A stretch of DNA of 64,000 bases, from contig NZ_JABMCJ010000088.1 in NCBI RefSeq assembly GCF_013359755.1, positions 122,500 through 186,499 of the forward strand, in the 5' to 3' direction. The translations under genes and the position numbers were made by a program. The stretch comes from Tardiphaga robiniae. Its GTDB lineage: Bacteria; Pseudomonadota; Alphaproteobacteria; Rhizobiales; Xanthobacteraceae. Position 1 is the stretch's first letter. Each line of letters opens with the position of its first letter. Shown piece by piece: positions 54,983-64,000 of the stretch. The notes beneath the pieces are model-generated. The model saw only the letters and a program-made list of their open reading frames with translations. It did no database searches and was not told the DNA's origin.

Positions 54983-55879
54983 TCACTCTTTGGGTGCCGA
55001 CAGCTTGTAGATCTCCAGCGCGTCGGCATCGGCGCCGCGCACCGCCTTGCCCATGCGGAAGATCTGCGCCGCGAGCGCAGCCATCGGCACCGGCGTCGAT
55101 GTGTCCTGCGCCACGGCGACGACCGTATCGAGGTCCTTGAGCATCGTGTGGATGTGGCCGAGCGGCGGCGAGTGAATGCCCTGGGCCATGCGCGGCACGA
55201 ACAATTGCAACGGGATCGAATCCGCAAAACCGCCGGCAAGCGCTTCCGGCAGACGCTTGGCGTCGATACCGGCATTCACCGCGAGGCGTGTCGCTTCGGC
55301 CAGCACCGCCATGGCGCAGCCGACAATCACCTGGTTGCAGAGTTTGGTCATCTGCCCGGCGCCGGTCGGCCCCATATGCGTGAAGTTACGCGCCATCGCC
55401 AGAATATAGGGCCTGATACGTTCGACATCGGCGGCCTTGCCGCCCGCCATGATCGCGAGCGTGGCTTCCTCCGCGCCCTTGGTGCCGCCCGACACCGGCG
55501 CATCGACCCAGCCCATACCGTTCGCCGCCTTCAGCCGCGCCGCGATGGACTTGGTCTTGTCCGGATGGATCGAGGAGAAATCGACGACCAGCTTGCCCTT
55601 GCCATCGCTGCCGGACAGGCCGTTGTCGCCGAACACGACCTCCTCCACCGCCGATGCATCGGTGAGGCACATGAAGACGATGCTGGCATGCGCGACGACA
55701 TCGCGCGGACTGGCGGCTGCTTTCGCACCGGCCTCCACCAGAGCATTGGCCTTGCCGGGCGAGCGATTCCAGACGGCCACATCGTAACCGGCACTCAGCA
55801 ACCGTTTGGTCATCGGCAGTCCCATCAGGCCGAGACCGAGGTAACCGAGCTTCTCTTTGCCGCCCGCTGAATCCACCAT
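54983..55879 (-). CDS. ltnD: beta-hydroxyacid dehydrogenase, LtnD (L-threonate dehydrogenase)-like
   Basis: 298 aa. N-terminal NAD-binding GLGLMGLPM, DAPVSGGTKGAEEATLAIMAGG (the family substrate-binding DAPVSGG) and the catalytic Lys in TKLCNQVIVG. Hydroxyisobutyrate-type dehydrogenases oxidise 3-hydroxy acids; the arrangement before a DenD-like gene points to L-threonate or related four-carbon sugar acids. ATG 55879 is taken; ATG 55912 is possible. It is divergent from the NMT1-type binding protein gene, with about 240 bases between. Confidence 0.82.
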   Translation of the reverse strand: MVDSAGGKEKLGYLGLGLMGLPMTKRLLSAGYDVAVWNRSPGKANALVEAGAKAAASPRDVVAHASIVFMCLTDASAVEEVVFGDNGLSGSDGKGKLVVDFSSIHPDKTKSIAARLKAANGMGWVDAPVSGGTKGAEEATLAIMAGGKAADVERIRPYILAMARNFTHMGPTGAGQMTKLCNQVIVGCAMAVLAEATRLAVNAGIDAKRLPEALAGGFADSIPLQLFVPRMAQGIHSPPLGHIHTMLKDLDTVVAVAQDTSTPVPMAALAAQIFRMGKAVRGADADALEIYKLSAPKE

Positions 55880-56045
55880 TTTGACGCCGTTGTCCTTCTG
55901 CCGCCGAGCCACGCTGCTCGCATCTGCGAGCTATCTACGCTGCGCCCGCAGCCGCAGCAACGATGATATCAACGCCTGCGTAACTGCCAATTGTTGCGCC
56001 ACAGCACGAATGAATGTTGGGCACGCACCTCGCTTGCCAGAATAT

Positions 56046-56066
56046 TTGAAGCATGAAAGGCTTCAA
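56046..56066. promoter_or_regulatory. candidate operator between divergent sugar-acid genes
   Basis: TTGAAGC (56046-56052) and GCTTCAA (56060-56066) form a perfect 7-bp dyad with a 7-base spacer in the divergent intergenic region of the LtnD-like and binding-protein genes. A regulator gene is not adjacent, so the role is only possible. Confidence 0.4.
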
Positions 56067-56123
56067 GACAGTGGGGCTTTTCTTTTGGCCGGGTCTGGCC
56101 ATCATCAAACGGAGTGAGCGGGC

Positions 56124-57110
56124 ATGAAGCTGGGTTCTTCGAAGTGGCTGGTGGCTGCGGCTCTCGCGGCGGGAGCGGTGTCGGGTGCGGCGCACGCGCA
56201 GACGATTCCGACCATCAAGGTCGGCTGGACCATTCCAGCCGAAGAATCCAAATACTGGATGATGAAGCGCCCGACCGAATTCACCAATCTCGGCAAGACC
56301 TACAATATCGAATGGACGCAGTTTCAGGGCACCTCGCCGATGACGCAGGCGCTCGCCGCCGGCGCACTGGACTGCGCCACCCAGGGCGTGCTGTCGCTCG
56401 CCAACGGCGTCAACGGCGGCAACCTCAAGGCCTATATCGTCGCGCAGCACGTGTCGGAAAAGCCCGGCAGCTTCTCGGTCTACTGGGCCGTGAAGGATGA
56501 CTCGCCGATCAAGACCATCACCGATCTCAAGGGCAAGAATGTCGGCATTTCCGTCATTGGCGGCGGCACCTACGGGCCGTTCAAGATGCTGCTGAAGGGC
56601 GCCGGCGTCGATCCCGAGAAGGACGTCAAGCTGATCGAGATCGGCTTCGCAGCTTCCGAGGATGCGCTGCGCCAGGGTCGCGTCGACGCGATCAACATGA
56701 ACCAGCCATTTGCCGCGCGCATGGAAGCCAAGGGCGGCACGCGCAAGCTGTTCTCGCTGAACGAGGCGATGCCGAACATCGTGCACATCCTTGAAGCCTG
56801 CCGCGCCGATTTCGTCGACAAGAACCCCGAACTCGCGAAGGCCTATGTCGCCGACATCACCCTCGGCATGAAAAAGGCGCTGGCCAACCGCGAGGAAACG
56901 CTGAAGGTCGTCAACGAAGTCATGAAGGCGCCGATCCCGGTGCTGGAGACCTATCTGCTGAAGGAGAACGACTTCGCCCGCGACCCGGGCGCAGCACCGA
57001 ACTTCCCGGCCATGCAGAAGATGCTCGATATCTACACCGAGGCCGGCATGCTGCCGAAGATGGACGCGATGCAGTTCAAGCACCCGACCATCGTCGCGCC
57101 GATCCAGTAG
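56124..57110 (+). CDS. ABC transporter substrate-binding protein, NMT1/SsuA type
   Basis: 328 aa periplasmic protein. The signal peptide (1-26, ending HAQ) precedes TIKVGWTIPAEESKYWMMKR. The type-II binding-fold words ALAAGALDCATQGVLSLANG and DLKGKNVGISVIGGG match the NMT1/taurine-sulfonate group. ATG 56124 has GGAG ten or so bases upstream. No ABC ATPase or permease is close by. The neighbouring dehydratase and dehydrogenases suggest that it brings in a carboxylic or sugar acid. Confidence 0.88.
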   Translation: MKLGSSKWLVAAALAAGAVSGAAHAQTIPTIKVGWTIPAEESKYWMMKRPTEFTNLGKTYNIEWTQFQGTSPMTQALAAGALDCATQGVLSLANGVNGGNLKAYIVAQHVSEKPGSFSVYWAVKDDSPIKTITDLKGKNVGISVIGGGTYGPFKMLLKGAGVDPEKDVKLIEIGFAASEDALRQGRVDAINMNQPFAARMEAKGGTRKLFSLNEAMPNIVHILEACRADFVDKNPELAKAYVADITLGMKKALANREETLKVVNEVMKAPIPVLETYLLKENDFARDPGAAPNFPAMQKMLDIYTEAGMLPKMDAMQFKHPTIVAPIQ

Positions 57111-57209
57111 AGCAAGACACGACATCTCACTATATGATGTCCTGAGGCCACGCCCCACGGCGTGGCCTCAATGCATTGGACGACAAGACCAAGAAACGGA
57201 CAGATTCCC

Positions 57210-58904
57210 ATGAAGAAATTGCGATCCCGCGTCACCACCGACAGCCTCGACCGTGCCCCGCACCGCGCTTTCATGCGCGCCATGGGCCTTGATGACGAGG
57301 CGATCGCAAAACCCATGATCGGCGTGGTGTCGATGAAGGGTGAGCAGACGCCCTGCAACATGACCCATGACTTTCAGGTCGACGCCGCCAAGACTGGCAT
57401 TTCCGAAGCAGGCGGCACGCCGCGCGAATTCTCGACCATCTCGGTGTCCGATGCCATCAGCATGAACCATGAGGGCATGAAGTTCTCGCTGCTGTCGCGC
57501 GAAATCATCGCCGACTCCATCGAAGCCGTGATGCACGGCCTCGCTTACGACGCGCTGATCGGCTTCGGCGGCTGCGACAAGACGTTGCCCGGCGTCATCA
57601 TGGGCATGGTCCGCTGCAACGTGCCGTCGATCTTCATCTATGGCGGCAGTTCGCTGCCGGGACTGCACAAGGGCAAGACGCTGACCGCCCTGGACTCCTA
57701 TGAAGCCGTCGGCGCCTTCATGACCGGCGACATCGACAAGCAGGAACTGGACGCCATCGAACGCGCGTGTCTGCCGACCATCGGCGCCTGCGCCGGCCAG
57801 TTCACCGCCAATACGATGGCGATGGTGTCCGAGGCGCTGGGGATCACCATGCCCAATGTCTCGATGATCCCCGGCGTCTATGCCGAACGCGCGCAGTTCG
57901 CCCGGCGCGCCGGACGTCTGGTCATGGACATGCTGCGCAACGATGGCCCGCTGCCGCGCGACATCGTCACCCGCAAATCGCTAGAGAACGGCGCCGCCAT
58001 CGTGGCCGCCACGGGCGGCTCCACCAATGCCGCGCTGCATCTGCCGGCCATCGCCAACGAGGCCGGTATCAAATTTACCATCGACGATGTCGGTGAAGTC
58101 TTCGCGCGCACGCCGCTGATCGGAAATTTGCGGCCGGGCGGCAAATATGTCGCCAAGGATGTCTACGACATCGGCGGCACGGCGGTCGTGATCCGTGCCT
58201 TGCTTGAGAGCGGCCATATCGACGGCTCCTGCATCACCATCACCGGCCGCACGATTGCGGAAGAATACAGCCACGCCAACAAGGCCGATGGCGAAATCAT
58301 CTACAGTTCAGCAAAGCCGATCATGCCCGATGGCGGCGTCGCGGTGCTGAAGGGCAATCTCTCGCCCGATGGCGCGGTGATCAAGGTCGCCGGCCTGAAG
58401 AAGACGGTATTCGAGGGCACGGCGCGTGTGTTCGAGGACGAGGAGAGCTGCGTCGCCGCGGTGAAGGATCGCAGCTACAAGGAAGGCGACGTGCTGATCA
58501 TCCGCAATGAAGGTCCGGTCGGCGGCCCCGGCATGCGCGAGATGCTCGGGGTCACCGCGCTCATCTACGGCCAGGGCATGGGCGAAAAGGTCGCGCTGAT
58601 CACCGACGGCCGCTTCTCCGGCGCGACGCGCGGCATGTGTATCGGCTATGTCTCGCCGGAAGCCTATATCGGCGGCCCACTCGCGCTGGTGCGCGACGGT
58701 GACAAGATCCGCATCGACGCGCCTGCGCGGCGACTGGATCTGATGATCGACGAGACGGAATTTGCGGCGCGCAGAGCGGCATGGACGCAGCGCCCGCCGC
58801 GTCACCGCGCCGGTGCGCTGGCGAAATATGCCAAGCTGGTCGGACAGGCCCCCGGCGGCGCCGTCACGCATGATGGCGGCGCCGAATGGCCGTGGTTTGA
58901 GTGA
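57210..58904 (+). CDS. IlvD/Edd family dehydratase (dihydroxy-acid or sugar-acid dehydratase)
   Basis: 564 aa. Iron-sulfur dehydratase with the three conserved Cys ligands C49, C122 and C194 (TPCN, GGCDK, GACAG), consistent with a 2Fe-2S cluster. It removes water from a 2,3-dihydroxy acid to give a 2-keto acid. It could be IlvD or a sugar-acid dehydratase (as in arabonate or xylonate breakdown); the adjacent sugar-acid genes favour the second, but the sequence alone does not decide. ATG 57210 was chosen by the family start [12 protein letters not shown]. Confidence 0.9.
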   Translation: MKKLRSRVTTDSLDRAPHRAFMRAMGLDDEAIAKPMIGVVSMKGEQTPCNMTHDFQVDAAKTGISEAGGTPREFSTISVSDAISMNHEGMKFSLLSREIIADSIEAVMHGLAYDALIGFGGCDKTLPGVIMGMVRCNVPSIFIYGGSSLPGLHKGKTLTALDSYEAVGAFMTGDIDKQELDAIERACLPTIGACAGQFTANTMAMVSEALGITMPNVSMIPGVYAERAQFARRAGRLVMDMLRNDGPLPRDIVTRKSLENGAAIVAATGGSTNAALHLPAIANEAGIKFTIDDVGEVFARTPLIGNLRPGGKYVAKDVYDIGGTAVVIRALLESGHIDGSCITITGRTIAEEYSHANKADGEIIYSSAKPIMPDGGVAVLKGNLSPDGAVIKVAGLKKTVFEGTARVFEDEESCVAAVKDRSYKEGDVLIIRNEGPVGGPGMREMLGVTALIYGQGMGEKVALITDGRFSGATRGMCIGYVSPEAYIGGPLALVRDGDKIRIDAPARRLDLMIDETEFAARRAAWTQRPPRHRAGALAKYAKLVGQAPGGAVTHDGGAEWPWFE

Positions 58905-58929
58905 GTAGTCCTGGCGCCGGCAGTGCGCT

Positions 58930-58965
58930 CCTTCTCCCCGCACTGCGCGGGGAGAGGTTAGGGAA
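58930..58965. terminator. hairpin between convergent dehydratase and BKACE genes
   Basis: CTCCCCGC (58934-58941) and GCGGGGAG (58947-58954) form an 8-bp stem with a 5-base loop, with GAGAGGTTAGGGAAG after it. It is a short relative of the CTCTCCCCGC repeat family and lies between convergent genes, where it could end both transcripts. Confidence 0.6.
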
Positions 58966-59779
58966 GCTCCGCGGTCGCAGCCCTGAGCTCATCCGCCGTC
59001 GCCGCCTTCAGCCCAACCGCCTCGATCGCGCGTCGCGCGGCTGCAACCAGATCCTGATTGCCTTTGGCGCGGCAGCCATCCGGCAGCAATTCGTTGTTCT
59101 CGAAGCCGACACGGATATGACCGCCGAGCAATGCGCCCGCGGTGACGCAGGCCGTCTCCTGCGCACCGAAGGCGCAGACACTCCAGTGTTCGAATGTTGG
59201 CGCGCCGGATACGACGAACGGCAGCAGATCGGCCGGGTGTGACGTCTGCCCCGCCGTATAACGGCCGAGCACGAACAACACTGGCAGCTTCTCGAACGGC
59301 ACTAGCCCGCGCTTGCGAAACTCGGCCAGCCGCGCAGCATCCTGCGCATCGTAGAGAATGATTTGCGGTGTCACGCGCTCGCGCTTCATCCAGCCGAGCA
59401 GATCGGCGAAGGCCTGCTCCTCGCTGGCATCGGGCACCAGTTCGCGCAGCGCCAGCGACGCCGCTTCCGGCTTCACCGCCTGCACCACCGCGCACTGCTG
59501 CGCTGGTGTGTATTTGCCGAGCGCCTCGGAGGTGATCTGGATGACAAGCCTGTCGCCGACCGCGCTGCGGATCGCCGCGATGGCGTCCCGATAGGCCGCC
59601 GCATCGAGCAGGTGACTGCCGTCGGGATGACGCACATGGGCATGGATCATCGCCGCGCCTGCCTCAAGGCAATGCGCAGCCGTCACCGCCAACTCCGCCG
59701 GCGTCAGCGGCACGGCGGGATGGTCGGCCTTGACCTTGCGGCCGCCGTTGGGGGCGACCGCAATGGCAACGGGAGGCAT
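58958..59779 (-). CDS. beta-keto acid cleavage enzyme (BKACE, DUF849-like)
   Basis: 273 aa TIM-barrel protein. BKACE enzymes cleave a beta-keto acid with acetyl-CoA, as in the 3-keto-5-aminohexanoate step of lysine fermentation. Zinc ligands are recognisable as the HxH pair H46/H48 in MIHAHVRHPDG, and GGHIRVGFENNEL is the family's C-terminal word. It ends almost at the hairpin after the dehydratase gene. The substrate is unknown; the BKACE families are diverse. Confidence 0.85.
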   Translation of the reverse strand: MPPVAIAVAPNGGRKVKADHPAVPLTPAELAVTAAHCLEAGAAMIHAHVRHPDGSHLLDAAAYRDAIAAIRSAVGDRLVIQITSEALGKYTPAQQCAVVQAVKPEAASLALRELVPDASEEQAFADLLGWMKRERVTPQIILYDAQDAARLAEFRKRGLVPFEKLPVLFVLGRYTAGQTSHPADLLPFVVSGAPTFEHWSVCAFGAQETACVTAGALLGGHIRVGFENNELLPDGCRAKGNQDLVAAARRAIEAVGLKAATADELRAATAELP

Positions 59780-59782
59780 GAT

Positions 59783-60142
59783 TTACGGAATCGCTGCGAT
59801 GACGGCGATCTCGACCTTGATGGCGGGGTCGGCGAGCTTCGACTCGACACAGGCGCGTGCCGGGCCAACTTCGGGCACCCAGGCATCCCACACCGTGTTC
59901 ATGGCATCGCGGTCATTGATATTCGGCAGCCAGACGGTGGCGCTGAGGATGTTGTTCTTGTCGGTGCCGGCTTCCTTGAGGAGCGCGTCGATCTTGTCGA
60001 GCACCTGCTTGGTCTGCGTCTTGACGTCGCCCGAATATTCATCGGGCACCTGGCCGGCCAGATAGACGGTGTTGCCATGGATGGAAGCCTGGCTGAGACG
60101 CTTGCCGGGACCGAGACGCTTGATCATGCAGAAGTCTTTCAT
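59783..60142 (-). CDS. RidA family protein
   Basis: 119 aa, one chorismate-mutase-like RidA/YjgF domain. These trimers deaminate reactive 2-aminoacrylate-type enamines. GNTVYLAGQVPDE and the C-terminal PARACVESKLADP with the catalytic Arg are seen. Its stop is three bases before the BKACE start, so the two are one unit. ATG 60142 and ATG 60127 (MIKRLGPG) both are possible starts. Confidence 0.88.
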   Translation of the reverse strand: MKDFCMIKRLGPGKRLSQASIHGNTVYLAGQVPDEYSGDVKTQTKQVLDKIDALLKEAGTDKNNILSATVWLPNINDRDAMNTVWDAWVPEVGPARACVESKLADPAIKVEIAVIAAIP

Positions 60143-60247
60143 TGAGTGTGGAACGGAGTGACCCGGGCGCGACCATCCCCGCTCGGAACTGGCCCGTCAA
60201 GCCCATGACGTCACACGGCACAAATGGCCCCGCGTGGACCACGTCCA

Positions 60248-60571
60248 CTATTCCGCGGCGCGGGCCCGCTTCACGGCATCGTCCATCAACGCCTTTGGCG
60301 CTGGCAGCCGCAACCGGCGGCCATGCTGCAGATAGAGCAGCGCGACACGCTTCGGATCTGACAGGTTCCAGATTTCGACCGCGGGCAGCCGCCCCACCAG
60401 CGTCACGGACGGCCGATGCGCGATGACATGGGACAGGATCGCGGACTTTGGCCCCTTTTTGAATTTCCGGCGCACTTTTCGCGCGGCATTCTCATTGGCC
60501 GCGTGCCAGCGGATCTTGGGTCCGCGGCGACGGTTCAGAAGCCAAGAAAAGATTCGCAAAATGAATGGCAT
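60248..60571 (-). CDS. small basic protein of unknown function
   Basis: 107 aa, rich in Arg and Lys, with a hydrophobic N-terminus (MPFILRIFSWLLNRRRG). It contains HVIAHRPSVTLVGRLPAVEIW and AVKRARAAE-like stretches. It has no recognised domain. It is divergent from recQ across the array of repeated dyads. Function unknown. Confidence 0.5.
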   Translation of the reverse strand: MPFILRIFSWLLNRRRGPKIRWHAANENAARKVRRKFKKGPKSAILSHVIAHRPSVTLVGRLPAVEIWNLSDPKRVALLYLQHGRRLRLPAPKALMDDAVKRARAAE

Positions 60572-60621
60572 ACGGCTTTTCTTTTTGCCCGGTTGCAGCG
60601 ACGCTGGCGCGGTCGCGCACT

Positions 60622-60757
60622 CATTCTCTTAGAACGGATCATCGACAGGGGTAAAGCGGCGCGATCAAGGCGAAAGGTCGCGATGTCAAGAGAATGAAGC
60701 ATTCTCTCGGGAATGACGCGTTCTCCTGGGGGAACGACGCGTTTCCCGGGATATACG
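60622..60757. promoter_or_regulatory. array of repeated palindromic motifs upstream of recQ
   Basis: Several copies of a C(A/G)TTCTC...GAA(C/T)G dyad: CATTC TCTTA GAACG (60622-60636), CATTC TCTCGG GAATG (60700-60715) and CGTTC TCCTGGGG GAACG (60719-60736), with a degenerate fourth from about 60740. A GAGAATG / CATTCTC dyad (60690-60706) overlaps the second. The last copies are spaced about 19-21 bases, close to two helical turns. The array lies between recQ and the divergent 107-aa gene, so a regulator of either is possible. Confidence 0.5.
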
Positions 60758-60787
60758 CGACCCTCGAATCAGGAATAGACCTGCGCC

Positions 60788-62665
<1,878 letters not shown>

Positions 62666-62688
62666 CGGGCGATCGACGCCACCGATGT

Positions 62689-63021
62689 CTATCGCGCGGG
62701 CCTGTAACCCTTGATGACGGACTCCGACTTCTTCAGAGCCGCCACAAGTTCCGCCCCGGTCATCAATGCAGTCGTCTGGCTGGACTTGATAGCGCCGCCC
62801 GCCGCAATCGCGACGGCGATAGCCGCCATGCTCTCGATATCCGGCACATCGGCGATCAGCATCACGTCATATTCGCCCAGGCAATACCAACCACCGATCA
62901 ATTGTCCTCCGACAGCCTCCGTCGTCTGCCGTCCAACGGATTCAACGCGGTTCTGCGGATTCTTCATTTGCGCGGCCCATGATTCCGGCGTGTAGGCAGC
63001 CTGATACATATAGAGCGGCAT
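62689..63021 (-). CDS. GYD domain protein
   Basis: 110 aa, a ferredoxin-like GYD (ferredoxin-like alpha/beta) fold: MPLYMYQAAYTPESWAAQM, YCLGEYDVMLIADVPD and SSQTTALMTGAE. No catalytic residues are known for this family. It is convergent with recQ with 23 bases between. It may be a small oligomeric binding protein. Function unknown. Confidence 0.75.
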   Translation of the reverse strand: MPLYMYQAAYTPESWAAQMKNPQNRVESVGRQTTEAVGGQLIGGWYCLGEYDVMLIADVPDIESMAAIAVAIAAGGAIKSSQTTALMTGAELVAALKKSESVIKGYRPAR

Positions 63022-63056
63022 GTTCGACCTCCGTCAGCCGGGATTGTCCTGACCTT

Positions 63057-63560
63057 TCACCGGGAGAACAGCGCGAGCTTCGCCATTTTCACGGCACGGC
63101 CTAACTCTATTCGCGCGATGATACCGGCAGCGATCTGCATGGTGGCGCCGATTGCCCAGCTCAAACAGATGATGCCAGCCGTCCTGGGGCGCACGGTTTC
63201 GCCCAGAATGATACTGGAGACTGACGTGATCGCCGTCACCGATGTTATGAAGGTACCGGCCGCAGTGAGCAGCTCCACCATATCCGCACTGTTGCCCAGC
63301 CCGCGCCATAGCGGCAGATGCATGCGGTAATCGGCAGGAACCTGGGGCAGATCGATCCCGAGATAGAAGCCGGTAGCCCCGTAAATGATCATGGCGAACA
63401 CGACTTCACCCGAACCAATGACCTCGATGAAGCGGCCGACCTCGGCAACGAACAGCCCGCAGGCAGCCCCAACCAAAGCGAGTCCGGTCCGTTCGAGAAT
63501 GTGCGCCAACCTGCTGAGGGTCGAGCGGGTATGCCACGATGCGCTGGGCTTGATGATCAT
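63057..63560 (-). CDS. small membrane protein of unknown function
   Basis: 167 aa with about four hydrophobic segments (about 25-45, 48-65, 95-117, 130-155). The N-terminus is cytoplasmic in likelihood (MIIKPSASWHTRST, basic). There is no recognised domain. It is upstream of the GYD gene on the same strand, 35 bases before it. Function unknown. Confidence 0.65.
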   Translation of the reverse strand: MIIKPSASWHTRSTLSRLAHILERTGLALVGAACGLFVAEVGRFIEVIGSGEVVFAMIIYGATGFYLGIDLPQVPADYRMHLPLWRGLGNSADMVELLTAAGTFITSVTAITSVSSIILGETVRPRTAGIICLSWAIGATMQIAAGIIARIELGRAVKMAKLALFSR

Positions 63561-64000
63561 GTGATCCTCGTCTGCCCATGAGCCTGTCGAGTGGGAGTTT
63601 TGAGGTCCGTCCTCCGCAATAACAAGCAGGAGTGCTTACCTAAATCGAGTGGGGTAGCGGTACCTGCTTCGGTGACATGTAAACACACGCTCGCATTCTC
63701 GCGGCGCTTGCGCGTCCGAGGTGTAAGCATTCCTTCCCGCCCCCTTGTGAGAGGGCGTGCGGAACGCCGGGTGCCCGTTACACCCTTGGGCCTGATGCGA
63801 TGCGGTCTTCCGCATGGGGTAATGCATCAGGACTTTCGGAGGCGCCGAGCGATTGCCCAGCGTTCCGCCTGCGGCGTTTTTTCGGTTGCTTGCACTTTGC
63901 CTCGACGAACGCTCCGATCGCGAATTAAAGTCCCAAGGCGATGGGAAGGGAGCCTCAAGCGAGTAAGCCGAACGCGTTTTGACTTGGTCGTCCGTCACAC
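63561..64000. other. region without a convincing gene, likely dispersed repeat
   Basis: A long minus-strand open frame (63636-63998) lacks recognisable protein sequence and is Ser/Arg/Pro-rich. The stretch from about 63740 on, with GTGCGGAACGCCGGGTGCCC, a CCTTGGGCCTGATGCG word and a GCGGTCTTCCGCATG hairpin, resembles a noncoding repeat I know from Bradyrhizobium-like genomes; this is from memory. It may continue past the window. Confidence 0.5.

Noticed and set aside
60622..60757. LexA/SOS box upstream of recQ
   Set aside because: The alphaproteobacterial GTTC-N7-GTTC direct repeat was looked for and not found; the motifs there are inverted, with other spacing.
63636..63998. Open frame on the minus strand at the window end
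   Set aside because: No recognised domain, unusual composition and overlap with a probable noncoding repeat.

Overview
The window looks like chromosomal DNA of an alphaproteobacterium of the Bradyrhizobium / Rhodopseudomonas / Afipia / Tardiphaga group (Nitrobacteraceae). The reasons are the high GC content, an alphaproteobacterial Porin_2-type porin, an NAD-dependent FdsGBA formate dehydrogenase, a ccoNOQP / ccoGHS cluster with FNR/FixK boxes, many Liv-type transporters and binding proteins, and palindromic intergenic repeats of the kind usual in that group. The genus is an inference. No tRNA, rRNA, transposase, phage gene or CRISPR array was seen.

Layout. 1-2.0 kb: end of a lipoprotein L,D-transpeptidase, then a divergent J-domain / BolA pair. 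2.2-9.3 kb: formate dehydrogenase genes fdsG-B-A-fdhD-fdsD preceded by a LysR-type regulator on the same strand. 9.6-14.9 kb: a small conserved protein, a TPR / SPINDLY-type glycosyltransferase, a porin and a MarR regulator. 14.9-32.8 kb: a long, almost entirely minus-strand catabolic region holding a Liv ABC transporter, a three-subunit molybdenum hydroxylase whose small subunit is fused to a CoxG domain, a metal-dependent amidohydrolase, a fumarate-reductase-like flavoprotein with a 2Fe-2S partner, an M20 peptidase, a GMC oxidoreductase, a Rieske ferredoxin and a hydrolase-fold protein that has lost its catalytic residues. A single MarR gene sits inside the region and reads the other way. 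It shares its upstream region with the amidohydrolase gene, and that region carries a perfect 11-bp inverted repeat.

33.0-39.6 kb: cbb3 oxidase structural genes ccoNOQP, assembly genes ccoG, ccoH and ccoS (ccoI is missing from its usual place) and a Crp/Fnr regulator. Each of the three transcription units has an FNR/FixK-type box in front of it. 39.9-48.2 kb: an ATP-grasp protein, an MFS transporter, an ABC ATPase / FtsX permease / AttH-like triad and an orphan Liv-type binding protein. 48.4-53.0 kb: htpG, several small proteins and a soluble chemoreceptor-like protein with reversed domain order. 53.1-60.1 kb: glyoxalase-fold and Nudix proteins and a set of carboxylic or sugar-acid genes (DenD-like, LtnD-like, an NMT1-type binding protein, an IlvD/Edd dehydratase, a BKACE-type protein and RidA). 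60.2-63.6 kb: a small basic protein, recQ with a repeated palindromic motif upstream, a GYD protein and a membrane protein. The last 0.4 kb has no convincing gene and looks like a dispersed repeat.

How the parts fit. Formate oxidation can supply NADH, and the cbb3 oxidase can respire it at low oxygen under the adjacent Crp/Fnr protein. The best candidate for an undescribed pathway is the 14.9-32.8 kb region: uptake, Mo-dependent hydroxylation, C-N bond hydrolysis and flavin-dependent oxidation are encoded together, but the sequence does not name the substrate.
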